Of a DNA stretch of 64,000 bases, positions 26,702 through 35,491 are shown piece by piece. The DNA lies in NCBI RefSeq assembly GCF_042180575.1, contig NZ_CP170094.1:2108001-2172000 (forward strand). Direction: 5' to 3'. Positions within the stretch are counted from its first letter, which is position 1; each line of letters opens with the position of its first letter. The position numbers and the translations under genes were made by a program. Source of the DNA: Bernardetia sp042180575. Lineage in GTDB: Bacteria > Bacteroidota > Bacteroidia > Cytophagales > Bernardetiaceae. The notes beneath the pieces are model-generated. The model had not been told where the DNA came from. It ran no database searches and was given only the letters and a program-made list of their open reading frames with translations.

Positions 26702-26998
26702 ATGAAAGAGTTATTTAGATATATCTACAAGAATAGGGTTGTTTCTGTACTACTCAAGCTATTTTTAATAGCTGTTTTGTTGCATCTAACTTGTTTGCTA
26801 TTATTATACACCTTAAAAAATCAAATTCCAGATATATTATTAGTAGGATTACTTTATATTGGATTTTACTCTTCTTTCGCAGTTGCAGGTTTTCTATTAT
26901 TACTAATTATAACTGTAATTTTTAGAATAGTTCGGTATAAAATAATTGAAAAACCCTGTGGTGGAGTAGCTGAACATAGAATATTAGATATGGAATAA
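26702..26998 (+). CDS. Small membrane protein, tandem paralogue a
   Basis: 98 residues starting MKELFRYIYKNRVVSVLLKL, two long membrane helices and a short polar tail (RIVRYKIIEKPCGGVAEHRIL). Closely similar to the next gene, from which it is separated by 41 bases. No recognised family. Confidence 0.6.
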   Translation: MKELFRYIYKNRVVSVLLKLFLIAVLLHLTCLLLLYTLKNQIPDILLVGLLYIGFYSSFAVAGFLLLLIITVIFRIVRYKIIEKPCGGVAEHRILDME

Positions 26999-27039
26999 TA
27001 AAACAGTTAATTTATTTCAATCATAATTAATAAAAGCAA

Positions 27040-27282
27040 ATGAAAGAATTATTTAGATATGTGTATAGGAATAAATTTGTTTCTATACTCTTCAAATTAT
27101 TTATTGGTTTTATTGTACTGTATGGACTTAGCTTATTATTATTATCTTTAATACAAGATTCTCCTATCATAACTGTTTTAGTATTGTATGCTATGATTTT
27201 CTTTGGCTTTTTATCCATTATTTCATTTTTGATACTCATTATAACTGCGATTTTTAAGGCAATTCAGTATAAAAAGAATTAA
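27040..27282 (+). CDS. Small membrane protein, tandem paralogue b
   Basis: 80 residues, MKELFRYVYRNKFVSILFKL then two membrane helices and a short basic end (AIQYKKN). It arose by duplication with its upstream neighbour but lacks that gene's longer tail. Unknown function. Confidence 0.6.
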   Translation: MKELFRYVYRNKFVSILFKLFIGFIVLYGLSLLLLSLIQDSPIITVLVLYAMIFFGFLSIISFLILIITAIFKAIQYKKN

Positions 27283-27329
27283 GTAGTTTTTTGGTAATCC
27301 AAAATAGCTCTGACCATAGTTTGAAAATA

Positions 27330-27785
27330 CTATAATTCATACGAAAAATGAATTACATCAGCAGCTTTTCCACCTGTTTTTTTATAAAAATCAATAGCGT
27401 GGTTATCTTCCAAATCGGCTTGTACAAAAAGTTCTTTATAGCCTAAATTTTTAGAATATTCTTTTATGTTTTCCATTAATTTAGTTCCAATTCCTTGTCG
27501 TTGAAAATTTGGATTTACGCCCAAATCATACAAATACACTTCAGAACTAGCATAATAAACTGAAGGCAAAATATAAGCTCTCAAACCTCCAATAACTTTT
27601 TTATTTCTTTCTTCCTCTAAAATAGCAACAAAGAAAACCATTCTTTCATTTTCTAAAAGGCTTTGCAGGTGATTGTCATTTGGCAAAACAAAATCTTCCA
27701 TTTCAAAAACCTCTTCAAAAATTTTGATTAATTCTTTGAGGAGTGGCAAATCTTGTTGTGTGAGTTTTTGATACGTGATTTTCAT
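27330..27785 (-). CDS. GNAT acetyltransferase, AAC(3)-I-like
   Basis: 151 residues with the acetyl-CoA loop QRQGIGTKLM and an N-terminal half resembling the aminoglycoside 3-N-acetyltransferase type I family (FEEVFEMEDFVLPNDNHLQSLL; VIGGLRAYIL; SEVYLYDLGVNPNFQ) and the end AIDFYKKTGGKAADVIHF. Whether it modifies antibiotics cannot be told from sequence; many chromosomal relatives have other substrates. Single gene, convergent with the small membrane proteins. Confidence 0.65.
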   Translation of the reverse strand: MKITYQKLTQQDLPLLKELIKIFEEVFEMEDFVLPNDNHLQSLLENERMVFFVAILEEERNKKVIGGLRAYILPSVYYASSEVYLYDLGVNPNFQRQGIGTKLMENIKEYSKNLGYKELFVQADLEDNHAIDFYKKTGGKAADVIHFSYEL

Positions 27786-27806
27786 AGAATTTGTGTTTTT
27801 TTAGAA

Positions 27807-27837
27807 TTGTAAACTGAATTTCAAAACGGTATCTTTG
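27807..27837 (+). promoter_or_regulatory. Promoter of the M61 peptidase gene
   Basis: TTG (27807-27809), a 20-base spacer and TATCTTTG (27830-27837) fit the Bacteroidota -33/-7 layout. The 28-bp palindrome lies between it and the start codon. Confidence 0.6.
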
Positions 27838-27849
27838 TGCTTTAATTTT

Positions 27850-27877
27850 CTAGTTCAAGCGTCGACGCTTGAACTAG
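27850..27877. repeat. 28-bp perfect palindrome in the M61 leader
   Basis: The two halves CTAGTTCAAGCGTC and GACGCTTGAACTAG are exact complements with no loop, and unusually GC-rich for this DNA. It lies between the promoter and the start codon, thus in the 5' UTR. Confidence 0.75.
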
Positions 27878-27900
27878 GATTACAATATAAACCCTCAACT

Positions 27901-29868
27901 ATGTTTTTACATTCCCTCAAAAAAAACAAAAAACAGTTTTTCTTAGCTGTTTTTTTTCTTCTTAGTCTGAATATTTCGTGTATTCAAGCGCAAGATAAAA
28001 CAGAAACTAAAACCGAAAACACTACAAAAGTAGCCTATCATTTTGATTTTTCTAATCGTGTTCATCATACGGCAAAAGTTACTATCTCTGTTCCTAAAGC
28101 TCCAAAAGATGAGCCTTTGAAATTGCGTATGAGTAGAAGTTCGGCAGGACGTTATGCGTTACATGAATTTGCAAAAAATGTTTATTCTGTAAATGCTTTT
28201 GATGCAAAAGGAAATAAATTAGAAATTGTCCGTACTTCGCCTTATACTTGGAACATACCGAAAGCAAGCGATAATATGAAAGTTGAATATACGCTTTTTG
28301 CAGATTATGCAGACGGAACATATTCAGGAATAAATACTATTCAAGTACATTTAAACGCTCCTGCTACTTACCTTTTAGTTGATAATTTTTATGATGAAAA
28401 TTTTGAAAAAGATGCTTCTATCAGAAAAAACAAAGAAGATAAAGATGCCCAGACAATAAAAGTAACTTTCTCATTGCCTCAAAATAATAGTTTTAAAGAT
28501 AATAATGATGAGAAATGGACAGTTGCAACGCAGTTATCACAAATCAATGATTCTACTTTTTATGCGCCAAATTATTATTATTTATTAGATGCTCCTGTTT
28601 TGATAGGAAATTTATTTTGGAGTGAATGGAAAGAAGCAAATCAAAATTTTAGAGTGGCTTTGAATAAAACTGGAACAGAAACAACAGACCAAGAAGCAAA
28701 AGAATATGTAGAAAAAATCAAGAAAATTGTAAAAGAAGAAATTGCTCTTTTTGGAGAAGCTCCTAATTTTGATTACGGAACTTATACTTTCCTATTGAAT
28801 TATCAGCCAACAGCACACGGTGATGGAATGGAACACCGAAATTCTACCATTATTACAGATGCTGAAAAATTAGCAGATGGTCATTTATTTACAGTTGCTC
28901 ATGAGTTTATTCACGCTTGGAATATTGAGCGTTTGCGTCCTCAATCATTAGAACCATTTGATTTTTCTAGTACAAATATGTCTTCTGAGCTTTGGTTTGG
29001 CGAAGGCTTTACGTCTTATTATACCAATTTGGTTATGCTTCGTGCTGGTCTTATCGATGAAACTACATACGCAAATTTGATGAATGGAATGTTGAATTAT
29101 GTTTTGACTTCTCCCGGTCATAACTTTCATTCTCCTGCTCAAATGAGCCAACAAGCTACTTTTGCAGATGCAGCGACTGCAAACGACCCACTTTCTCACT
29201 ATAATACTTTTATTACTTATTATTATTATGGTGGTGTTATGGGTTTAGCTTTAGATATGGAAATGAGAAAGCGTTTTGATAAAAGTTTGGATGATTATAT
29301 GCAACAATTATGGAAACAGTTTGGCAAAACAGAAAAGCCTTACACAATGAGAGATCTTCAAAGGACTCTAGCAGAGGTAACAAATGACAAACAGTTTGCA
29401 GAAGGTTTTTTCAATAAACACATTGAAGGACATGAATTGCCAAATTATAACGAACTTCTTTCTACAGTTGCAATGGATTTTCAACTTACCCAAAAAGGTA
29501 AAGTTTGGTTTGGAAAGTTAGGACTTGATATTGACAAAAAGAAAACAGAAAAAAATGCTACTATCTCAAATTACATGCTTTATGGTTCACCATTTTATGA
29601 GGCAGGACTAGAAAAAGGTGATGTTTTGGTAAGCATTGACAACAAACTCATTACGTCAATGAATGATTACAGGGAAGTTTTATCAACTTTAGAAAAAGGA
29701 AAAGCTGTACGAGTTACGTATGAAAGGTTCGGTAAAAAGAATAGCGTAGAAGTAATGCCTGTTCAGATTCCATATCGTGCCTTAGTTTATTTAGCAGAAG
29801 ATGAACCAATTACAAGAAAAGAACAAGTAGAAGAGCGTGAGGATTGGCTTTCTACAAAGCAGAAATAA
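27901..29868 (+). CDS. M61-family metallopeptidase with C-terminal PDZ domain
   Basis: I chose the ATG at 27901 because it begins the signal peptide (FFLAVFFLLSLNISCIQAQ); the frame is open further upstream but covers the promoter and palindrome. The protein has an N-terminal beta domain, then the catalytic HEFIHAWN (H334, E335, H338) and the downstream ELWFGEGFTSYYTNL with the third ligand Glu, then a PDZ domain near 560-640 (YGSPFYEAGLEKGDVLVSIDN). M61 enzymes are glycyl aminopeptidase-like, secreted to the periplasm or surface. Its last 46 bases occur again at 33.35 kb. Confidence 0.9.
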   Translation: MFLHSLKKNKKQFFLAVFFLLSLNISCIQAQDKTETKTENTTKVAYHFDFSNRVHHTAKVTISVPKAPKDEPLKLRMSRSSAGRYALHEFAKNVYSVNAFDAKGNKLEIVRTSPYTWNIPKASDNMKVEYTLFADYADGTYSGINTIQVHLNAPATYLLVDNFYDENFEKDASIRKNKEDKDAQTIKVTFSLPQNNSFKDNNDEKWTVATQLSQINDSTFYAPNYYYLLDAPVLIGNLFWSEWKEANQNFRVALNKTGTETTDQEAKEYVEKIKKIVKEEIALFGEAPNFDYGTYTFLLNYQPTAHGDGMEHRNSTIITDAEKLADGHLFTVAHEFIHAWNIERLRPQSLEPFDFSSTNMSSELWFGEGFTSYYTNLVMLRAGLIDETTYANLMNGMLNYVLTSPGHNFHSPAQMSQQATFADAATANDPLSHYNTFITYYYYGGVMGLALDMEMRKRFDKSLDDYMQQLWKQFGKTEKPYTMRDLQRTLAEVTNDKQFAEGFFNKHIEGHELPNYNELLSTVAMDFQLTQKGKVWFGKLGLDIDKKKTEKNATISNYMLYGSPFYEAGLEKGDVLVSIDNKLITSMNDYREVLSTLEKGKAVRVTYERFGKKNSVEVMPVQIPYRALVYLAEDEPITRKEQVEEREDWLSTKQK

Positions 29869-29900
29869 AAACTGAAATTATTAGAGGCAGCTTATATTCT

Positions 29901-29945
29901 CCTACACATACAAATTGCTAGTTTGTTTGTGTAGGGTTTTTCTTT
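29901..29945 (+). terminator. Terminator of the M61 gene
   Basis: CCTACACATACAAA and TTTGTTTGTGTAGG pair around a short loop, followed by a T-rich stretch on the + strand. Confidence 0.75.
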
Positions 29946-29964
29946 TAGAAACTCTCTAAAACCT

Positions 29965-30669
29965 CTAATTTATTCTATTGATGAGTGAGTTGATTCTGCT
30001 TCGGTAGGTTTGTCCGATGGGTATTTTATGATTTTGTATGATAATTTGATTTCCTATAATTATTTCTATTTTTTCTACTGCTATAACGAACGATTTATGA
30101 ACACGTAAAAACTTTTCTTTTCTAAGTAATTCTTCCATCATAGAGATTTTTTCGTGTGTCAGAATCATTTTATCAGCCAAATAAACTTTAGTATAATTTC
30201 CTAGAGCTTCTACAAACAAAATATCTTGCATCGAAAGCTGATGGTACATTTTATCTCCTTTCAGAAAAATATAGTTTCCTTGTATTGCATCAGTATGATG
30301 AGTATCAGATGAAATCTGTTTTCTTTCTATATTAATTTTACTTATTGCTTTTAGAAAACGTGTAAGCGAAAAAGGTTTGAGTAAATAATCAACAATATCC
30401 AATTCATATCCTTCTAAAGCGTATTCTTTATAGGCAGTTGTTACGATTATTTTTGGAGGGTGTGATAATGTTTTCAGCCATTCAAAACCTGTAATTTTAG
30501 GCATATTAATATCTAAGAATACTAAATCTACATTTTGGTTAGAGATAATCACAGATGCTTCTATGGCATTATAAGCATTACCCACTTTTTTTAGATACGT
30601 TAGTTCTTTACAATAACTCTCTATGATTCGATGTGCTATCGGTTCGTCGTCTATGATTAAATATTTCAT
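29965..30669 (-). CDS. LytTR-family response regulator
   Basis: 234 residues: receiver domain with phosphoacceptor D53 (VFLDINMPKITGFEW), acidic pocket IIDDEP and K near 104 (LLKPFS), then a LytTR DNA-binding domain from about 130 (GNYIFLKGDKMYHQLSMQDILFVEALGNYTKVYLADK ... RVHKSFVIAVEKI). It pairs with the sensor kinase that ends 6 bases upstream of its start. Binding sites would be expected in the divergent region at 31.8-32.0 kb. Confidence 0.92.
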   Translation of the reverse strand: MKYLIIDDEPIAHRIIESYCKELTYLKKVGNAYNAIEASVIISNQNVDLVFLDINMPKITGFEWLKTLSHPPKIIVTTAYKEYALEGYELDIVDYLLKPFSLTRFLKAISKINIERKQISSDTHHTDAIQGNYIFLKGDKMYHQLSMQDILFVEALGNYTKVYLADKMILTHEKISMMEELLRKEKFLRVHKSFVIAVEKIEIIIGNQIIIQNHKIPIGQTYRSRINSLINRIN

Positions 30670-30675
30670 ACTATT

Positions 30676-31797
30676 TTAAATTACTTTGATGGATAATTGT
30701 AAGTCATAAATATCTGTTGATTTGGTAATTATTAATTCATGTTTTTTTGGATATATCATTGCAAGTCGCTTTTTTAGGTTTTCTAAGCCAATGCCTATAT
30801 TTCCTTTTTCTATTGCAGAATAATTATTTCTGATTCGGAAAAATATTTCTGAATCTGTGGTAGTTACTTGAATATCAATAAATGCCTCTTCTAACAAACT
30901 TTCTACACCATGTTTAAAAGCATTTTCTAAGGGTATTACTAACAAAATTGGACTTATTTTGTGAGAATGAGTAATGTTCTTTTGGAAAGTAATCTCCACT
31001 TTTTTCTGATAGCGCATTTTATGTAGCTCAATATAATCTTCCATATAGGCAATCTCATTTTTCAGCTCAACACTATCAGCTCTTCCATCATAAATTGTGT
31101 AACGCATCATATCTGAAAGCTTTAGTATCATTTCAGGAGTGCGTTCTGATTTTTCTATGGCAAGTCCATACAAATTGTTTAAAGTATTGAAGAAAAAATG
31201 TGGATTAATCTGACTTTTCAAAAGCATTAATTCTGCATTTACTTTATCAGCCCTTAGTGTAGTTACCCACTTCCAACGCTCATAAATCCATGTTAAAAGT
31301 GTTACAGAAATAGAAAGTATCAAAAAACTTGTAATCACAGGACGATAATTTTCAGCGTAGTTTGTTTCCATTCTAAATACAAAAAAGTAGGAAATGATAG
31401 CTCCATAAACGAAAATAATAGCTACTTGATATTTTTCAAAAAATGTTGGAACTACTAAATAACTAACCCCCATCCAAAATAAAAGAAGAAGAGGAGTAGT
31501 AATTGGATTATTTGGAATACGTAAATAATACTCTGCTACTGCTCCTAAAAAAAGTAATCCAAGTATTCCCAAAACTTTATAGAGTGGAAACCTAGAAACC
31601 AAAAGTGTAATGATTAGCCAGCAAATCAAAAAACTAAAAGCATGTATAACAATATAGAGAGGTAAAACAACAGCCTCAAAGCGAACAATAAAACCTCCAG
31701 AAATTGCCACTATCGCAAAAGTCAGTATAGTAAGTAAGCCTCCAATGATTATTTCTTTGTAGCTCACATTTATAAAATTATTTCTATTGATTTTCAT
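30676..31797 (-). CDS. LytS/YehU-type sensor histidine kinase (His_kinase family)
   Basis: 373 residues: about six membrane helices in the first 170 residues, then LKSQINPHFFFNTLNNLYGLA with phosphoacceptor H200 and a HATPase with NAFKHGV and GIGLENLKKRLAMIYP. No periplasmic sensor domain of size, so it may sense through the membrane segment. It is the first gene of the two-gene operon and phosphorylates the LytTR regulator. Confidence 0.92.
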   Translation of the reverse strand: MKINRNNFINVSYKEIIIGGLLTILTFAIVAISGGFIVRFEAVVLPLYIVIHAFSFLICWLIITLLVSRFPLYKVLGILGLLFLGAVAEYYLRIPNNPITTPLLLLFWMGVSYLVVPTFFEKYQVAIIFVYGAIISYFFVFRMETNYAENYRPVITSFLILSISVTLLTWIYERWKWVTTLRADKVNAELMLLKSQINPHFFFNTLNNLYGLAIEKSERTPEMILKLSDMMRYTIYDGRADSVELKNEIAYMEDYIELHKMRYQKKVEITFQKNITHSHKISPILLVIPLENAFKHGVESLLEEAFIDIQVTTTDSEIFFRIRNNYSAIEKGNIGIGLENLKKRLAMIYPKKHELIITKSTDIYDLQLSIKVI

Positions 31798-31856
31798 TGT
31801 TTCAGAGTGATTGATTTATAAGTGAAAATAATTATTCGTAAAAAGCTAACAAAATA

Positions 31857-31965
31857 AATATGACCAACACCATTATTTTTGAATCATACAATATGGTTTT
31901 CATATTAAACCTTGATTATAGTATTCTCAATATCGTTTGAGCTTGTTTCTATAGTATTGGTCATA
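31857..31965. promoter_or_regulatory. Candidate operator region between LytTR operon and divergent esterase
   Basis: A perfect 11-bp inverted repeat (AATATGACCAA ... TTGGTCATATT) brackets this span. Within it TATAGTATT occurs twice (31918-31926, 31950-31958), 32 bases apart, which is about three helical turns. LytTR regulators often bind spaced direct repeats. The target assignment is inference. Confidence 0.45.
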
Positions 31966-32033
31966 TTAAATAGGAGTAGAGAGTACAAGCGTTTATGTTT
32001 GATAAAAATCATAAACTCATTTAATTTAATCAT

Positions 32034-33284
32034 ATGAAAATCATTAAAAAAACGTTACGCCTTGCTGCCTTTACACTTTTTACATTAGTTGCTTTAGTTA
32101 TATTAGGGTTTAACTCATTAGCAAGACAAGTAGATTTACCTAAACCAGAAGGAAAATATAATGTAGGTGTTACTCACCGAATCATTACTACAAACAGAGT
32201 AGCTGACTTTCATCAATTTGTGGATAGCAATAAAACAGTATATCTAAAAATATGGTATCCTGCAATAGAAGTAACTAATAAAGAAAGAGCTTTATCTATT
32301 GAGGGAGGCAAAAAATCAGTAAAAGAAGCAATTAAAAATCCATCTATACTTGAAAGGGTAGGACTCAAACAAATACTCAAAATCAAGACAAATGCTTATT
32401 TCAATATTCCTATTGCTACTGGTAAGTTTCCTATGATTACCTACTCTCATCAGTATGGTGGTTGGGCATCTGAAAATGCTGACCTTTTTGAGAGCTTGGC
32501 AAGTAAAGGATTTATTATAGTGGCTATTACACACCTAAATCAGGCTGTTTTTGCGCCAATAAATGAAAAAACTATAATAGATTCAAAGACAATTCCATTA
32601 TTTGATACTCTTGACAAACCACTTATTAAAACTTTGTATGCAGATATTGACGCTGCCGAACAGCAATCTGTACTAGATAGTAGCTTGTTGGCAATCAGAA
32701 AACATCCCTATTTGGAATCAAGAAATAGGTATTCTGATATTTGGTCAGATGATATTATTACAGCTATCGATTATATGAAAGAAGCACAGATTAAAAGTGG
32801 TGACTTTTTCTTTGAAAAAATTGACACCTCTAAAATTGGCTCAATGGGTTTTTCATTTGGTGGAAACGCTGCTATCAATGCTACCTTAAAAGATAGTTCT
32901 ATACGTGCAGCTATAAATATGGATGGAACTGTTTATGGAGATTTTTATGATAAAAAATCAGATGCCAATATTCTATTCTTAGCACGCTCAAACCCAAAGA
33001 AAAAAATATTAAGTTACTTTGGTAATTTCCGAGATAAAAATAATCAACACTATCCAACTCTGATGTTTAGAGGGGCAGAGCATAGCAATTTCTGTGACAT
33101 GAACTATTTTTCTGCTCTATTTAGATGGGTAGGTGTTACAGGTAGTATTGATAGTCAGTTTATGAGCCAACATAAGAATCAAATTGTATATGATTTTTTT
33201 ATTACTTCATTCCATCAGTCAGATTTTAACCCTGAAAAATATACCCAAGATGAGCGAATCATAAATTATAAGCACTTAAATTAA
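32034..33284 (+). CDS. Alpha/beta hydrolase, PAF acetylhydrolase-like
   Basis: 416 residues with an N-terminal membrane or signal segment (LRLAAFTLFTLVALVILGF). The core has YNVGVTHRIITTN and KIWYPA near the start, as in platelet-activating-factor acetylhydrolase-like enzymes, the nucleophile elbow GFSFGGNAA (about 271), an Asp in AAINMDGTVYG and a late His (RGAEHSNFCD). Likely an envelope-located lipase or esterase. Divergent from the LytTR two-component genes, which probably control it. Confidence 0.75.
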   Translation: MKIIKKTLRLAAFTLFTLVALVILGFNSLARQVDLPKPEGKYNVGVTHRIITTNRVADFHQFVDSNKTVYLKIWYPAIEVTNKERALSIEGGKKSVKEAIKNPSILERVGLKQILKIKTNAYFNIPIATGKFPMITYSHQYGGWASENADLFESLASKGFIIVAITHLNQAVFAPINEKTIIDSKTIPLFDTLDKPLIKTLYADIDAAEQQSVLDSSLLAIRKHPYLESRNRYSDIWSDDIITAIDYMKEAQIKSGDFFFEKIDTSKIGSMGFSFGGNAAINATLKDSSIRAAINMDGTVYGDFYDKKSDANILFLARSNPKKKILSYFGNFRDKNNQHYPTLMFRGAEHSNFCDMNYFSALFRWVGVTGSIDSQFMSQHKNQIVYDFFITSFHQSDFNPEKYTQDERIINYKHLN

Positions 33285-33348
33285 CACTTACTTTTTTTCA
33301 AAATACTCTATACCATGTAGTCTAACTTTATGAGAAAATCATGAAAAA

Positions 33349-33394
33349 AAGTATAAGAGTATAAGGATTGGCTTTCTACAAAGCAGAAATAAAA
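33349..33394 (+). repeat. Second copy of the 3' end of the M61 peptidase gene
   Basis: These 46 bases match 29825-29870, the last codons and stop of the M61 gene, with four mismatches, and the last 31 are identical. No M61 gene precedes them here. The two-component/esterase module lies exactly between the two copies. Confidence 0.85.
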
Positions 33395-33591
33395 GTTAAG
33401 TTTTTTTTAGAGTTAAATTAAACCTTTAGGTTTTGGTTGTACTTAAATGAGATAAAATACTAATTTCTTGCTTATTTATTACCAAAGCCTTTTTTTATGC
33501 TAAGGATATTTTGGCTTTGAAGGAGGAGGAGTGATGCCCAAAGCCTTGTACTAGAAACTTTACAAAACTAGCATTTCCCTTCCATTTTCGT

Positions 33592-33599
33592 TACCTTTG
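33592..33599 (+). promoter_or_regulatory. -7 box of the SSF symporter gene
   Basis: TACCTTTG fits TAnnTTTG and lies 52 bases before the start codon. No clear -33 box seen. Confidence 0.45.
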
Positions 33600-33651
33600 A
33601 AATTTTGTATTTTATAATATTATTTCAAAATTATCAAAAAAACGTTTTTTA

Positions 33652-35124
33652 ATGGATTTACATTGGATAGATATTAGTATTTTTATTGTTTATTTTATTG
33701 CGCTGCTGGCTATTGGTTTTTATTTTTATCGCACCAACAAATCAGATGAAGATTATTATGTCGGTGGACGTGGACTTTCAGCAGGGCATATCGGACTTTC
33801 CGTAGTGGCGACAGATGTAGGAGGAGGCTTTTCGATTGGACTTGGTGGACTGGGTTTTTCAATAGGAATTGCAGGAAGTTGGATGTTATTTACTGGTCTT
33901 TTGGGTGCTTGGTTGAGTGCTGTTTATTTGATTCCCAAAATTTATCCGATTGCTAGAAAGAAAAAATTGCTTAGTTTTCCACAAGCCGTTGAGCATTATT
34001 ATACAAGAGATGTTGCGCTTGCAGCAGGTATTATTTCACTTATTGGTTATGTAGGTTTTTCTAGTAGTCAGATTTTGGCAGGTGCAAAACTAGCTTCTGC
34101 GACCTTTCCGACGGCTATTACTTTAGAACAAGCCGTTTGGGCGATGGGCGTTGTGGCTGTTCTTTATACTGTTTTTGGTGGAATAAAAGCCGTAATTTAT
34201 ACTGATACGGTGCAATGGATTATTCTCTTGACTGGTCTTGTCGGAATTGGACTTCCGATGGGTTATTATTTTGTGGGTGGAATGGAAGGAATAAGAGAGT
34301 TTTTGCCTGCTGAAATGCTTTCGTTTGGAAATATTACCGTTTCTCAAGTCATAAATTGGTTGATTACGATTGTACCAATTTGGTTTGTCGGAATGACATT
34401 GTATCAACGAATTTATGCAGCAAAAGATGAAAAAACAGCGATTCGTGCGTGGCGTATTGCAGGAGTTTTCGAATATCCTTTTATGGCTTTTATGGGTGTT
34501 TTGTTAGGAATGTTTGCTAAAGTTGCTTATTTGCAAGGAGCTTTTGCTGATGCTGGTTTTACAGTGGCAACGGCTGCAACCAATCCATTAGATGCCGAAA
34601 TGGGTTTGCCTCTTTTGCTTCGTACAATGCTTCCTGTTGGTTTGATGGGTTTGATGCTTTCAGCTTATTTTTCTGCAATTATGTCGACGGCAGATAGTTG
34701 TTTGATGGCTGCTTCTGGAAATCTAATGACAGATATTATTGGTCGTTTTAAAAAGAAAATGGCGAGTAATTTAGTTCTTTCTCAAATCCTAACTTTTGTA
34801 ATTGGTGCTTTTGCGATTGTACTTGCCTTGCACATGCAAAATGTCTTGGAACTGATGCTTTATTCGTATGCGTTTATGGTTTCTGGCTTGTTTGTACCTG
34901 TTTTGGCAATGCTTTTTATCAAAAATCCAAGTCCTGCTGCTGCACTTGTGGCAATGATTGGAGGAGGAACAACCACACTAATTTTGATTTTGATGCAGAA
35001 ACTAGAAGGTTTGAAATTACCTTATGAGTTAGATGCAAATCTTTTTGGGATAAGTGTTTCTATTCTGCTTTTTGCCATCGTTCATTCGTTGGTTTCTAAG
35101 AAAGCACATTCTGAACAAGGATAA
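33652..35124 (+). CDS. Sodium:solute symporter (SSF family)
   Basis: 490 residues, about 13 membrane helices. SSF features are the N-terminal YFIALLAIGFYFYR helix, the DEDYYVGGRGLSAGHIGLSVVATDVGGGF loop and AYFSAIMSTADSCLMAASGNLMTDI, the family's Na+-site helix 8 with S/T residues. The substrate is not predictable; the family carries sugars, amino acids, proline or vitamins. Single gene, preceded by a promoter. Confidence 0.92.
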   Translation: MDLHWIDISIFIVYFIALLAIGFYFYRTNKSDEDYYVGGRGLSAGHIGLSVVATDVGGGFSIGLGGLGFSIGIAGSWMLFTGLLGAWLSAVYLIPKIYPIARKKKLLSFPQAVEHYYTRDVALAAGIISLIGYVGFSSSQILAGAKLASATFPTAITLEQAVWAMGVVAVLYTVFGGIKAVIYTDTVQWIILLTGLVGIGLPMGYYFVGGMEGIREFLPAEMLSFGNITVSQVINWLITIVPIWFVGMTLYQRIYAAKDEKTAIRAWRIAGVFEYPFMAFMGVLLGMFAKVAYLQGAFADAGFTVATAATNPLDAEMGLPLLLRTMLPVGLMGLMLSAYFSAIMSTADSCLMAASGNLMTDIIGRFKKKMASNLVLSQILTFVIGAFAIVLALHMQNVLELMLYSYAFMVSGLFVPVLAMLFIKNPSPAAALVAMIGGGTTTLILILMQKLEGLKLPYELDANLFGISVSILLFAIVHSLVSKKAHSEQG

Positions 35125-35204
35125 GCATCAATATTGTTATTGGTATTTTAGTGATAGGCGACACCATAACTTGTAACAGAAGTTTAAGAATGATTATTTT
35201 TTGA

Positions 35205-35373
35205 TAAGTAATTGAGCAAAATTAAACATAACGAAACCCATGATTTTAATCGTGGGGAAAACTTATAAAACAAGAGTAAAACAGGCTTCTTGCTATCCCA
35301 TAACTTTAGTTATGGGTTTCGCTTTAGAAGTAAAATTCACTACAACTTATAATTAAATATGCTCAATTACTTA
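35205..35373. mobile_element. 169-bp MITE-like or IS200/605-derived remnant
   Basis: Perfect 14-bp terminal inverted repeats (TAAGTAATTGAGCA / TGCTCAATTACTTA) bound two inner hairpins: CCCATGATT ... AATCGTGGG (35237-35256) and CCCATAACTTTAGTTATGGG (35297-35316). These resemble the subterminal hairpins of IS200/IS605-type elements. It contains no gene. It lies between the symporter and capA-like genes. Confidence 0.6.
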
Positions 35374-35399
35374 AAATAGAGTTTGTAAACTCTATTTTA
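35372..35399. repeat. Perfect 28-bp palindrome downstream of the MITE-like element
   Basis: The halves TAAAATAGAGTTTG and CAAACTCTATTTTA pair without mismatch apart from a central step. It could act as a terminator for the symporter gene or be part of the neighbouring element. Confidence 0.55.
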
Positions 35400-35455
35400 G
35401 CGAAAAACAAAGACCGTATCAGTGTTCTATGCCTCACAAAATACAAATAAATTAG

Positions 35456-35463
35456 TAATTTTG
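35456..35463 (+). promoter_or_regulatory. -7 box of the capA-like gene
   Basis: TAATTTTG lies 28 bases before the start codon and fits TAnnTTTG. Confidence 0.5.
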
Positions 35464-35491
35464 TTTTTACTTTTTAATAAAACAGAAACCA

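Noticed and set aside
27330..27785. Confirmed aminoglycoside resistance gene
   Set aside because: Only family-level resemblance to AAC(3)-I; chromosomal single gene without mobile context.
35205..35373. CRISPR-like or tandem repeat array
   Set aside because: Only two different hairpins and terminal repeats are present; no regular repeat-spacer units here or elsewhere in the window.
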